Shown here: positions 26,193 through 39,900 of the stretch, one piece after another
How positions within the stretch are numbered: position 1 is the stretch's first letter
How the letters are laid out: every line of letters begins with the position of its first letter
NCBI GenBank assembly: GCA_035771175.1
Contig: CM069612.1
Span: forward strand, 22,984,987 to 23,048,986
DNA: 64,000 bases
Direction of reading: 5' to 3'
Origin: Paratinospora sagittata
Lineage: Eukaryota; Streptophyta; Magnoliopsida; Ranunculales; Menispermaceae
The notes under the pieces: generated by a model
Seen by the model: only the letters and a program-made list of their open reading frames with translations
What the model was told of the DNA's origin: nothing
The model's database searches: none
Translations under genes and position numbers: made by a program

Positions 26193-29100
26193 CTATTCAG
26201 AGAGGGTAGATTTCAGCTCACCATTGCTTTTTAACTCTAATACAATATCACAACCTCCTATCAGTTCACCGTTGTGATAAAGCTGCGGAAAAGTTGGCCA
26301 GTTTGAGAAGTCCTTAAGCCCTTGCCTCACTTCCTCGTTGGTTAAAATATCAAATGACCCAAATTCCACACCTTCCTCCCTCAAAGCATTCACAACCTTG
26401 GAGCTAAAACCGCAACGTGGGGCATCCGGTGTACCCTTCATGAACAACATTGTGGGCGAAGAAGAAATTAGCTTCTTTAACCGGTCTTCAAGAGTTTCTT
26501 CCTTGGTCACACCCTTCTCGGCAACCACCCTTTTGAGTTCCCCACTTTTCTGCATCTCTAACACTATATCAGAGCCGCCAATAAGTTCGCCTTTTATATA
26601 TAGTTGAGGGAAGCTGGACCAGTTTGAGAAAACCTTTAGCCCTTGCCGTACCTCATCATCCTCAAGGATATTGAAGCTATCAAAACTTATATTCTCCTCT
26701 CGAAGAATCGCGACGACTTTGCCGCTGAACCCGCACTTTGGTTCCTCCGGTTTCCCCTTCATAAAAAGCATGACCGGGCTCGAATTTACAAGGGTTTCGA
26801 GACGAGATGTTAAGGCAGTGCTTAACCCAGGGGAATTAGAGACACCACCCTTCCTGGACAAAGAATCTTTTTCCAGTCCCATCTCTCTTTCTTTGTTTGT
26901 AACATTTGGAAGAACACCGTGATCCGTGAAGACTTCTTTTAATTCACCACTTTCGTGCATTGCTATTGCAATGTCAGATCCACCAAGCAGCTCTCCTTTG
27001 CAAAAGAGCTGAGGGAAAGTTGGCCAGTTGGAGAATCTTTTCAAACCTTCACGGACCTCGTTATCTGTTAGAATATCGAAGGTTCCGAACTCAACACCTT
27101 CCTTCTTCAAAATGTCAACCACTTTCCGGCTAAAGCCACACCTGGGCTGTTCAGGACTACCTTTCATGAATAGCATGACCGGGTGGGATTCCACGAGCTT
27201 TTGCAAAGGCATCTTCAGTGGATCACCAAGGACGGCAGATGGTAGCTCATCCGTTTTGGAAGGATCTTTTTCCTCAAAATGCTCTTTTACTGCTTGGAGT
27301 ACAGTGGGTCCAGCAGCCATTCCAAGGCTTGCAGGAGCAGCGGACTTCACGGCATCAATAGATCCTGCGGCTTTAGCAACTTTGTAGGCTAAACTAGATG
27401 GGTTTGCTCCCTCCAATGTATCAAGTGTTTTACCCTCCTGAACCAAGAAAAACACAGAATAAAAAATAAATAAATAAAATTAAAAAGAAGAAGAAGAAGA
27501 AAAAGAGGATAAAAGATTAGATTAGATATCCTTACTTCAATTTGCCTTAGCTAGAAGTCAATGGCAAGCCAATGTTAAATTCTACTTAATAGAACTAGCA
27601 AATCAATTTGATTAATACTCTTTTGAAACAGGTAAGAATTGTAGGCACATCCAATGTCTAGGAGGGAATTGAGGTGACAAATAGCCAGAATTCAATGTCA
27701 AGTTCAAAGTCAAATTCAATTTTGTTTTTTCAATTCTTGTTAAGTAATTTGGTTAATTCTCTTTTCAAAGTGGAGGGGAAACCACCAAGTAGTTTGAAAT
27801 TTGCCTAAGATTGCAAAAACATATGCCACATAAATGTTCTCTTTTTAAGCCTAAATTTACAATCTACAACCAACCTCAAGTACCAACAAAATTTGGATGG
27901 AAAAAGCATATAGAATAAAATTTGGATGGAAAAAGGATAAGTAATTTGGTTAATTCTCTTTTTAACAGGGTAGATTTTGATCATAGATAATAAAGACCAT
28001 CATATACGTCAGTTAGAAAGATTGAAATATTGTTTCTTGTAATATAAATGTAGACTTAGCCCCCTGATAGAGCAAAGTGGAGAAGTAGATTCACGTAGCA
28101 ACTTATATAGTTAGGAAATAGTTTTGTTGGGTATAATATATAAGTAAACCATAAAACATGGGCAGGATAACTTTGTAGATTTATAGAAATTTCATTTGCG
28201 AATTTTAGTAAGTTTGACATTGTATAGGCTTCTATGAAATGGGCGTGCTTAGTGCAGAGGGCTCCCACCATTGTTGGATCCAGAGAATGGACGACATGTG
28301 CAGCCTCACTTCCATAATGGAGAAGTTGTTTCCCAATTCGAACCCATCACCTCTAGGTCACAAGTTCACAATGGAGCAACCTCAATTGTGGCACCAAGGT
28401 CCACCCTTCATCATATAGGCTCCTATATATTTCTTCAAAAAAGTAAAAAAATAAAAACTTTCTAGAAAGTATTTTACCCTTTCAACTTGCAATGATCTTT
28501 TTGGATGGGATAATAGTGCAGTTTTTTTTTTTTTTTTTCATATATGTCATGAAGTCTCTCATATGGATGTCAATATCCTTCTGAAATAGCATGCACACAA
28601 GTAAAACTCAGAGAGTAAGTAATGCCATGTATATGGAGTATGAAACTCAGAAAGACATAAAACCAGCACTATCATAAATCATATATATAGTAAAACTAAG
28701 TTATTTTTAATTGTTCAATTCCAATTTGTAACCTGAATAAATTTCATAAGTCACAAAGCAGATTGCAAATATAGACAGAGATAAAGAATAGAGTTAAACA
28801 CATTGAAACAGTAGCAGGCTTAGTCAATGACTTGTAAAAAAATAATGTGCTTTTCCTCATCTAAACCTTGATACACAAACTAGACGGTAAAGTTAATCAT
28901 GCATGCATCATAATTTGGGCGCTCAAGATGCATTTAATCTCATTTCTTAAGTACCAGATGTTAATTTCACTTTTTATAGCACAAATTTAAAAATAAAAAA
29001 ATAAAAAATAAAAATTGTTCTTAATGCATGATTGTCCTTCTATGGCCATAGTTTTGAAAAAAAAGAACAATCTAAGCATGAATAGTTACCTGAAAGATAA

Positions 29101-30476
29101 AGATAATTAATTCATATTCCAAAAGTCATTATGGGAAGCAAATCAGCAAACAATATACTGAACTATGATTCTTCAGGGTTATTTGAGGATCACAAATCTT
29201 ATTTCACTAGTAACAGTATTGCACAAAATAATTAATCTTATTCTCAACATCAAAGAACAGTCCACTTCTTTGCATTTTGCTAGCATGTTTGCATGTAGAA
29301 ACAATAAACATTTTGCAGGACCGTACTGTAGAAGAAATTCAAGCTCAACAAAAATTTTACCTTAAAAAACACAAAGTAAGGAACTGCAGAAACCGAATAA
29401 GCCTCAGAAATCTCTGGTTGTTCTTCAGCCTCAACCTGCAAAAATTATTGTAAACAAAAAGCCACACTAGAATCACAAAGTAGAAACACGTACTGGAAAC
29501 TAAAAAAATAAAGAAAATATCAGATAAACCAGAGGTTCTTTGATCAAATTTTGATGATTTAAAAAAGTCCTTCAGCAAATATATATCTTAAATCACGTAT
29601 GCTACACATATTGATAATTATAAAAAAAAAAGTAATACATGCCCATCTCACATATTTATTTAGACTTTCTACGCATCTGTATATACACTCCTATACAAGT
29701 TGTAATCCTTACTCTTGGCATGCTTGTAGAGAATTATATAATGGTATTCCAGGTGAAATTATACAACATATTCACTCACTTCAAAATGTCTACCGCATAC
29801 ATTGGGTGTAAGTACATATCACTATACACATCAACGCACATAACACGTGTTTACAGTGTATATACATGAACATACAACAATAGACTTTACAAACCAATTA
29901 TATTTCATTGTAATCACAATTCAAAAAGAGAAAATTTCAACTTCATTCAACCTCACTCCTTCACAAATAAAAAAAGAAGCCTCCAAATCAAGACAACCAT
30001 CCTATCTCTTTTTTTTTTTGGGCTCAACCATCCTCTCTCTCCACTTATCAATATAGCCAACCATTATAGAGCAAGCAAGCAACCGCCCAATATTTGTTGA
30101 AAAATCAAAAACTCCCTCGAAAATTGAATATGGGTTTTTTTCCAACACTATGAATCAAGCATATAAACAACAAAGCATCATCAAAAAAAACCACATACCA
30201 AATCTTAAAGCCCTAAACCCCTCAATCAAGTGATTATCCAGACCATATATAGCAATGAAAATAGAATAAAATAAAATAAATTGAAAAAGAGAGGCAAAAG
30301 AGAACCCTGAAGAAGTGGGCATGAGGGAAATCAGTGGAAAGCTGTGAAAACACTTGATCCATCTGCTTAGAAGCTTCACACCAAGAAGCCCAGAAGTGAA
30401 GCACAACAGGAGCACCACTAACAACAACTTTATCAAGCTCTTCCTTTGATTGCAGGTCCTTTACAGAGCCACCCAT
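26193..30476 (-). CDS. GRXS17: Multidomain monothiol glutaredoxin, GRXS17 type
   Basis: Cytosolic/nuclear Fe-S-binding glutaredoxin, linked in Arabidopsis to iron-sulfur protein maturation, heat tolerance and auxin response. Three exons: 30306-30476, 29361-29435, 26193-27437, all joined in phase 0, giving 496 residues against 488 remembered for Arabidopsis. Order: a thioredoxin-like domain with the atypical active site WCEAS (residues 32-36), then three monothiol Grx domains, each with CGFS (182-185, 317-320, 424-427) and the conserved [20 protein letters not shown] and GG-x-DI motifs. The middle exon encodes [20 protein letters not shown], completing the Trx fold. The start is the first ATG (MGGSVKDL); the frame upstream has only a TTG. 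Intron 2 carries an Au-type SINE and a LINE tail. Confidence 0.95.
28025..28130 (+). repeat. LINE 3'-end fragment (GRXS17 intron 2)
   Basis: Contains cttgtaatataaatgtagac, 'gatagagcaaagtggagaagtagattcacgt' and 'tagttaggaaatagttttgtt', a diverged copy of the LINE tail repeated through the window. Confidence 0.55.
28235..28420 (-). mobile_element. Au-type SINE (GRXS17 intron 2)
   Basis: On the minus strand: gtgacctagaggtgatgggt then tcgaattgggaaacaac, followed by 'gaggctgcac' and 'gggagccctctgcactaagc'. The order matches the plant Au SINE (GTGACC, GGTTCGA B box, GGAAACAGCCTCT, GGCTGCGTACA, GGGAGC-T--TGCAC). The A-box region is degraded. Confidence 0.6.
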
Positions 30477-32473
30477 CTTTCTATCTCTGATTCCCGGAAT
30501 ACCCACAAGACAGCAAGAAATCAAGAAAGCCAATAAAATCGAAAGCCCACAAGTGCAGATGGGCGGTGCAAAGGCAGAGTTTACTGTAGAAACCTAAGGC
30601 TCTGCTATTTGTTACCCTTTTTTTTATTTATTATTATTATTATTTGTGTGATTCCAAAGGCTTAATGGGAACAAAGGGTTTGCTAAAAGTGTGAGCACCG
30701 AATCAGAAATCATCTCAGCCCTCTATTGTGTTGACTATTGGGAGATGAGTGTCGACCTTTTTGATCTGATGTTTTAGCTATGTTGATGATGAAGATATTG
30801 GTGCTTTGACAATAGAAGTCATCGGTTTGTTAAAGTTTAAATTGTGAATGGAGAACTTGGGAAAAAGGGAGTTTGATAGTGTTTTAACTCTTGGTAGCGC
30901 TCAGAAAGTTTTTGCGATTAAATAAACGGGGAAACCCTGGTTCTAGTAGATCTCCATGGTTTTGTTGCAGGCCAGCAGCGGCAATAATATGTTCGTACAA
31001 TGCCTTGTAGTAACATACCTTGTATTATCAGACATATAATATGTTTGTACCCGTTTTAATTTAAGAAACAAATAATACATGTTCATTTATATTCCTATGT
31101 TTTAAAAATTATGTAATTAGGTTTTGTCCGTGCCTATATTTAAAAAAAAAAAAATGGTGGTGAAGTATGTTTTTTCAAAAAAAAAAAAGAGATATCATGC
31201 TAACGGTGACTCCCAAGAACAAAGAAAAATATAACAATAAGAAAAAAAGATTCAAGAAAAAATATAAGTATAAAAAAAATCAACCAAGGATATAAAAAAA
31301 TAAAAATAAATGTAAATTTTACTTTTTATATTATGTAAAAGCCAGATAGCTGTTTTTTAAGTTTGTGTTCGTACTCAACTCATTTTTTAAAATGAACACT
31401 TATTTTTTATCTGTATCGGCCCAATTTTTAAAAGATTTTTGTTCGCACTTATTTTAAAGCGAGTCAGACATAAGTGGCTTAAATAGTCCGGCCCCATTTC
31501 GCTGCCCCTATTATAGATAGGATAATGGCCCTTATTGCGGGTCCTGTGTGTATGTAGTTTTAAAGGCTTTTTCCTCTCTTGTCCTTGAGCCTTTATCCGT
31601 TTTAATATTGGGCTTATGCGTGACAATACCTCCATATATTTTTAGAATGATTTGTAATTATTGGCATGATGTCTTTAAGAAATAAATAATTATTATAATC
31701 TTCTGACACACACACATAAAGTATTTTTTTGTAAATATTTTTAATTTTTCTATTCTCTTGTGGGAGTAGAGAGGTAATCCTTGCAAGAATAAACAAAAGA
31801 TCTTGACTTATGTTACGAAAACTTAAATGTCTACCACAAATATATACTTTCTTTTTTTTGGTCCTTAGACCATGCAGTATCTCCAGGCCAACTAAAGCGC
31901 ACCACAAGACTAAATCTATGGGCAATGATTTATGAGAAAAAATTTCGTAAACCTTCTTAAACTGAGATTCGATTTTAAGATGGCCTTACTTAAGGTCGAG
32001 TGAGGAAATCACTCGACCAATAAGGGGTTGGTCACAAATATATACTTTCACTACAAATAAATGTTTATTTCAAAGTAAACAGAGCTAACAATAAGAGTCT
32101 TAGCTTTTTAACAAAAGGATAATTCTAAATGTACTTATTTCAAATATTTTTTATACCCACTTATTATGTATCATTGTTAAAAAAGTCTCATTTAAAAGAA
32201 TTTTTTTTAAAGTGTTTTTTTAATAAGCATTTCAACCAAAAAATATTTTTGGAAAAAGTTAGTTTCTCCATCCTTAACTTTTTTTAAAACTGAAAATTAT
32301 TATTTTTTAATATAGTTTAGCTAAAAATATATTTTATCAAATACTTTAAAAAATGTATTTGCTCCATAAGCACTTTATAAAAATAGTCCTACTGGGCCGT
32401 AGACTTGGTGGTGAAAATTATAGAATTTGGCAAAAAATACTTAGAGATAAGTAAGAAATGTATACAACAGAAC

Positions 32474-32508
<35 letters not shown>

Positions 32509-33999
32509 AAAAGCCCATGTTAAGCATATAATAAAACGAGAAATGTTGAGCTTAAAATTTTTTAGATATTTTTTTATTTTTTAAAAAAAGAGAGTAAAGT
32601 GAGTCCTTTTCCATAAGGAGGACTGTCCTCCTATCAAAGAAAAGAATGGTTCTGATTCTGACAGTCCAAATTGGGGAACAAAGACAGACACTAACCCTTA
32701 ATTATTCTTCCGGCACATTTAAATCTCTATGTTAACTAAATGGCGAAAAGACATAAGCCACCCAGCTCAAGCCGATCAAAATCAGCTTAGAAACAAAAGA
32801 ACACCCGTTTGAAAAAAAAAAAAATTATTTAACTCAATTAATTTTTTTTAATTATATTTTTTACCCTGTTTTGGACTCAAAAGCACTTTTTATTTATTTT
32901 ATTTTATTAAATTAAAAATAGTAAAAATGATGGAGTACAATTTTAACAACACTAAAAAAAAAGTGTAATTTTTATAATTCTTTTATAAACGCTAATCTCC
33001 TAAACGAGCTAAAAGCTGAATTTTAATAAAAAAATTGTCGTATTATTGTTCTATTATTGAATTTAATTACATAAATCAACATTTTTTCAGTTAATTTAAT
33101 AAAGTTTTATGTTAATTATCAGCTACTCAACGCATAATTTTTTCTTTACTCAAGACTTGTGATAAATTGTGTTTAAACATATGTAAATGTATTCAACATA
33201 AAAAAAACATTTTTTTTCTAAAATAGTGATTTTTAAAAAAATAGAAAAAACTGTTTTTTATTACAATTTAGTTTAAAAGTACATGTTGCTAAATACTTTG
33301 CAAATTATTTTTTTATTCTATTGATATATTAGACAAAAACTAAGATTTCAGTAAAAGAGCACTCTGATAAGAAAGATGTGACTTAAAAAATTTAAGAAAT
33401 ATTCAGAACAAGAGCCTACAGAACCATAAAAGCTCACATATGTTACTTAAATAACTTAAGTATGTCTTTGAAGAAATTTGTGCCCATCACGTAGGGTCAT
33501 AAGGCGCTTTCACTCATTTGAGCTAATGTGTTGATTGCCTAAAATTGCTTTTACTTCCAAAAAAAAAAAAAACATTTTTACAAACCTTAAAAATAAATAG
33601 GACCATAGGTAGCTACAGCTCCAAGCTGAAGCCAAGCCAGCCGTTGGAGGCTGAGCTGCAACTTGCGAGACATGGATTCTGAGCATCTTTGCTTAGCCCG
33701 CACTGTCTTTATCTCTAAATTACAAAAAATAATTTAGCAGTAAATGAGATCCCAAACCCATTTCACACTTGTCTTTTTGCTAAAGAGAAGAAAAGAGCTC
33801 TTCTTCTGCTCACTCTCTCTTTACTCTCTTTACTCTCTCTGAGTTCTCCAAAGCTAATCTAATCTAAATCTGTTCATATTTATCTCATTTTTCTGCTGCT
33901 TTTGAATGTGTTTTTTTTGCTGAAGCAAAAATCTCGAGCTTTTCTCATTTACTTGTAGTGTGTGTTTTTGGGTAGAAGAAGAAGAAGAAGAGATTAGAG
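30477..33999. other. Intergenic between divergent GRXS17 and CTL1 genes
   Basis: Leaders and promoters of both genes plus AT-rich filler. An uninterrupted A-tract of about 30 bases lies near 32475-32501. A pyrimidine-rich CTCTCTTTACTCTC stretch (about 33815-33840) and a short GAA repeat (about 33976-33991) form the leader of the + strand gene. No further coding sequence was recognised. Confidence 0.5.
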
Positions 34000-36900
34000 A
34001 TGCGAGGGGGGCCTCTGGGAGCAGTGATAGGAAGGTACCCGTCATCAACAAACAATGGACATGTTGAAAGGGGTGGTGGTGGTGGTGGGATCATAAGGGG
34101 CAACAGAAAATGTAGAGATATTGTGTTTTTAATCATCTTTATAGCTTTCTGGGTCGCCATGATTGTCAATTCCAGCTTCGGATTCAACCAAGGCAACCCT
34201 TTAAGGTCACAAAATTTTACAACAGCTCTTCCCCCCATTACCTTCTTCTTCTTGTTGTGAAATCTTTTTCTTTCTTGTGTGGAGTTGGCATTGTTGTGTG
34301 TGTTATTTATTCTGCTTTTCTGAACTGGTCTGTAAAGGAGGGATCTTTAGTCTCTTTTGTACCTAAATGGGTATGGGTTTCTCAAAATTTTCGCTGATTT
34401 AACGTTTCTGTTTGCCTTGATGATAAATTAGTTTCTATGTTTAATTGTTTCTAATGTGGGTCTTTTTGAAGGGCATATCTTGGTCTGGCCTGGTTTTTTT
34501 ATTTTTTTATTATTAATTATTAATTTATTTTTAGTGCGTGTGTGCTTTGCTTCCAGGTTTCTCTGCTTTGATGTTTCGATTTCGTCTCTGGTGCTTTTAC
34601 CAGTACTGTGTTTGAGTGTTGGTCTGCTCTTCTTTTTCTCTAATGGGTGTCTCTCTTCTTGCATTTTGATGGTCACTAACAACATTGACATTGTAATGTA
34701 GCATTTCCAATTTTTTAAAGCTCTTTTCTTTTTCTTTCTTTCTTTCTTTTGTTTTCTTGGGTTTCCTCTAAACCTAAAATTTAAAACTCATGGGTAGAGG
34801 TAGGAAGAGAGAATAGAAAGGAGAACATACAAATGACAACAAAGAGTCTAAAAATCCAAGCTTCCTCAAATTGAGATTTCATGCCATACTAGATTACCGC
34901 CAAATTGAAATGCTAACATTAGATGGTGTCTCAAGCCCGCTTGTATGAATGACAAACTAATCCATCTCTTGTGTTGATCAAAAGCCTTTTGTGTTGGGTA
35001 TAAGGGATTTGGGAGGAATTTGCCTCGTGACCTTCCCTAAGTCTTATACTCTCTAATTAACAACAAGGGAAGCATTGCCAACCCGCTTCCACTGAGCCAA
35101 GCACTCATTGGTCAAATGCATCTATTTTTTTATGATAATATATGTGTTGCTTATGTGGCTTGTACCCTCATTCTTTTGAATATTTTCTTTTTTTGTTTCA
35201 ATTTCCTTATCTGAATAGGACTATAATTTTAACATGTTTTTTTAATTGCCTAACATTCTGATGAGGATATTTGGGAAATGGTAGGAGTAGCGCCAATTGG
35301 AGATAAAATGAGAGAGAATCGACTAAGGTGGTTCAACTATGTATATCAAGCGAAGATAGATTGATATTAACACTCCCCCTCACGTGCATGATGGCATGTG
35401 GACTTGATTTGTAATGGAGAGGAAATATATAACTAATAAATGAGATATACAAGCAAATATGCTTGCGAGGAGGTTTGAACACGAGACCTCCCGAATAAAA
35501 TTGCTCTAATACCATGTTAGAAACCACTTAACCTAAAAGCTATAGCTGTCAGATAAGGGATATATATCAAGCGAAGATAGATAAATATTAACAGGTGGTT
35601 TGGAGACATACAACGTAAGCCTTTCGATGCATCAGTTAGGAAAAATGACGTATTAACACTAAATGGTAACAATAAAGGTAGAGGTAGACCAAAAATAACA
35701 TGAACAGAGATAATGAAGAAAGATTTAATTTCTTGTAATTTAAATGCCTACTAGGCCCTCGATAGAGCGGAGTGGAGGAAGTGGATTCATGTTGCTGACC
35801 CCATTTACTTGGGAAAAGGCTTTGTTGAGTTGAGTATGGTTTCAACTTTCAAGGTTATTGGAAAAGAAAATTAAATTTGCAAATTGGACTAGTCACTATA
35901 TGGTTTAAAATCTTGATTTCCTCTTCTCTTGTAAGCTGGCCTGATGGCAATGGACCTAGTTACAAAGAATTATTATTTGCGCACGCATGTCTACATAGTA
36001 AATATACCTCTAACCTCATAGTTAACACTAGAGAAAGTTTCTTAGATCTCTCTTAGTCATTGTTTAGATGGAGACTTTTGTGGTCATGTTGCATATTGTT
36101 AGAAATCACTTGACTTAAAAGTTAAAAACTTTAGTTGATAGGTAGCCCAACAATATATCAAACTATTACTATCGCTCCCCCTTATGTGTGACCTCATTTT
36201 GCATGTGGAGGGCAAAAGGGAGACAATGAAATACATGAATTCTAAACATGCAAATGGTGTAAAGATATCACTAACATGTATGTCATCTTTGGCTCCTGTA
36301 ATTTTTGCATGCACTCTTGGTTTATGAAGCAATATTAAACCATTTGACAAAGGCATGACTCAAGCCCACTATTCCCAAACTGCTTTGCATGACACATTTT
36401 TACTATTGAAACCTATCTCATAGATCCTTAGTAATGCAGTTTTTTTTTTCTTTTTTTTCTTACAACACTTTCTTTTTTCTGACATCCACCAAACTGTAAC
36501 TGTAGGCACACTTCTTATGCTTCTCATAAGGGTGTGAAATCAAATTCAAGCATTGAAATTTGGATCATCTACATCTATTATTACTTTTGGAACATTGTCT
36601 ATGTTCATCTTCCTGACAGAAAACCAGACAGGCTACTTGATATAATTTCTTTTTCTCTTGTCCTTCCGGGTTCATACTGTGTCATATTTTCATTGTCACA
36701 TGTAGTGCAATATTTGTACCTTTTTTCTTTTCTTATGAATAGTTACAAAGAGCTTTCCCTTCATTTCTCTGGTATCTTCATAGTGCAAATTAAAAATGGT
36801 CAGTAAAATGAAATGACTTATCTGCTTTATTATTTTTATGAATTTTGAAACCTTCTCTTTTTGTGTATTTTAATCATTATTTTGATGTATTAATGGTTCA

Positions 36901-39900
36901 ATAATATTTGATTTGATTTTCTTCAAATGTTATTCAATGGAAATTAAACATGTATCTTAGCAGGCTGACATATGGACTGGATTACAAAGGAAATGTTTGT
37001 GGAAACAAGCACGCACATCCTGATCTTCGTGAACTGCAAATCAGATACTGGATGAATCCTAACCAGGTTTATGAGAGTGGCCAAAAGAACAGCCAATTCA
37101 AGTTGGTGGATGCCCGAAGCATCTGCTTAATGGAATGTCCATTTCCATCTGATGATGGTCTGAATTGGGTTTGCGATTATCCAGATGGAGCTATCCATGT
37201 ATCAATGGACGAATGGATTGATAGGAATTATGACTATTTTGAGTTTCTTACACCTGAAATGAGGAACAGCTCCCTTCAGCTTCAAGGTCCTTGTTACCCT
37301 GTCGTATTTCCCAGTGTAAATGGTAAGTGATGCAGATTAAGGTGTTAGAAACAAATCATGCGCATGGACTTATGCAGTTTGTCTCTTTTGTTTTATTTTT
37401 TTAATTAATTATGGCTGTGTTTATGTTCATCTTTAATGACTTAAGAGTCCATGAAATACAATGATAGAACTTTTATGTTAGTGTGCTTGTATCAACATTA
37501 TAATTACTGATGTTATTATTATGATTCTGAATATTATTGATATGAATATTATTGATATTAATATTAATATTAATATTATTATTATTATTATATTATCATA
37601 ATATTGTTATTCTTTTATTTTATTTTTACAGGTAAGTGGCTAGTTTGGAACTCATAACCTTAGAGCTAGCATACTATATGTGAACCGTTGAGCTAATTGC
37701 ATTTATTGTCATCATAATAGTTACAGTAATTATTCTTATGGTTGTGTGTTCTATCTTTGTTTTTTCTTTGTCCTTTTGATTTTTTTTCTGTTTCATTCAC
37801 TTTCATTTTATGATTTATTTCTTTAACATGACAGTCTCTTAGATGTGGAAGTACCTATGTTTTTTCTTGAGCTTCTCATTTTTTTTCTTTTTCCAGTTCA
37901 TTGGAGCTGCCAATTTATTGCACGTGTGTCAAATGTATCATTGCGCCATTGGCAGCAAATGGGTGGAGTAAAAATCAATGAAAACATCGTTATAGATAAA
38001 TCTGTTCACAGATCCATCAATTCCCGATTTGCTGTCATAAAGGTTTGAGAATCTGCCCATTAAGTTTTCCTCGAAGGAATAAAGAGTTATATTATGTTTT
38101 GTGAGGCTTTGACAACATGCTTGGACAGGTGCATAGGAAATGCAACCAATCCTATGTAGTTGGGAAAAAACTTAGTTGAGTTGAGTAAAGCTAGTATCAT
38201 CACTCTATTATCTTGCTTGAGTTATTTGTTCTTGATCTTTGCCAACAAATCCTCTTGACATTTATTATTTGAATGGTTTACTCATCTTCCTAGTGTGCTA
38301 GTTGTTAGTGGTAGCTTGATATGCTTTGTTGGGCCTTTATTTGATAGCTAAAGCTTTTGGGTTTGTTGCTTATCTAACTTGGTATCAAAGCTCAGTCTTG
38401 TGAGAGGTCTTAGGTTCAAGCCTTCTTGTTAGCATTTGCGTATTCCCCATTGGATTGTTTGGTATTTGTCTATTTTTATTATTATTTTTTTTTTTTTTTA
38501 CATTTTTATTTTTTTGAGCAGAAACAAGAGATATGTATATTAATTTAGAAATGAAATGTTTTTACAAAAAACTAAAAAAGCACCAGGGGTTCTAATCACT
38601 GCCAATCTAGCCCAACAACACAAAGCATGATGCCTGACTACCCAAAAGATAATCACCATGACAAATGAAGTAAAAAACCACAACCCTATTTCAGACAATT
38701 GTTTCAATCCAATATTCAATTAGAGAGTGAAAAGCCATTAGCCCAAGAAGAAGCATGCACCTAAGAACTCGGCAAGGACCTGATATCTTCCCATAGATGA
38801 TTGCCATCCTTGGAAATGTTATTGAAGATTCTACTGTTACGCTTACCAAAGGGACCATAATGTCGTGTACGAAACAATTAGACCAATTTCCTTTTGAAGC
38901 CTTGAAAGACTAGTAATATGAGAGAATGATGAGTCATCGCCAATGTTGTGAGGAATGACAAATCTATCTCTCGAGAAAATATGCCACTTATGCCAAATCC
39001 TCCTAGCAAAATTGCAAGAGAAGAATATGTGGTCCAAATATTCACCATCTTGACAGCAAAAGGAACTGTGGAGAAAAACGAGTATTGGGCGACTGTTTCT
39101 GTAGCATATCATAAGTATTGATTTTTCATATTTTTGTCACCCTTCTGTCTCTCTATAGGATGGGGTTGCACATGAGGGGAGATGATCTTGATACTTTGAT
39201 ATACATTGTTATGTTTCCATTAGACAACTATAACTTTTGGGTTTGGTGGTTTTCTAACTAAGCACCAAAAGATGATATTTTTACGCACTCAATTTTATTT
39301 AGTTAACAAAGTCAATAGTTTTTTGTCTGAATATATTATTCTTCAATATTTTCCCTATCCCACAACGGTATTGCACCTGCTTTATGAGTTATCGATGTAG
39401 TAACGTCTTTTAAAATTTTACAGTTAATATTGCAGCTATCGTTTATCCCTACCTATTATTATGATTTGACTCCTTTGGAAATCTTTTAAAACGTGATATT
39501 TGATTTTTTTAATCAATAAAAGGAATGTCTAATTAAATTTCAGGAATGTATAGTTAATCATAGATTGGACTTCTTATTGCTTGTTTGGTAGCTTTACCAA
39601 TCTTCTACTCTGACTATAACACTAACCTCTAATTGCAAGTGAAGTTTGAGGTCTAATAGAATAAGCCAAGAATCTTGGCTTATTTTCTAAAGTTTATACT
39701 TCTAGATGTAGAAATTTTCAGTATACTTATCTAAAAGTGGGAATTTTACTAGCCTCTATTTCCTTCGAGGTTGCAAGTGTGGTTATTGAATATTACCTCA
39801 ATGGGGTTAGCTACAGAAAATAAAGAGAAAACTCATTATTTCTGTGTCTTAGTGGCTTAGAACTGGTCATTTTTGGGTGGGTTGGAGTATCTCTGATGTC

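Noticed and set aside
30477..30533. Longer N-terminus for GRXS17
   Set aside because: The upstream frame opens with TTG; the first ATG gives MGGSVKDL, which matches the family start.
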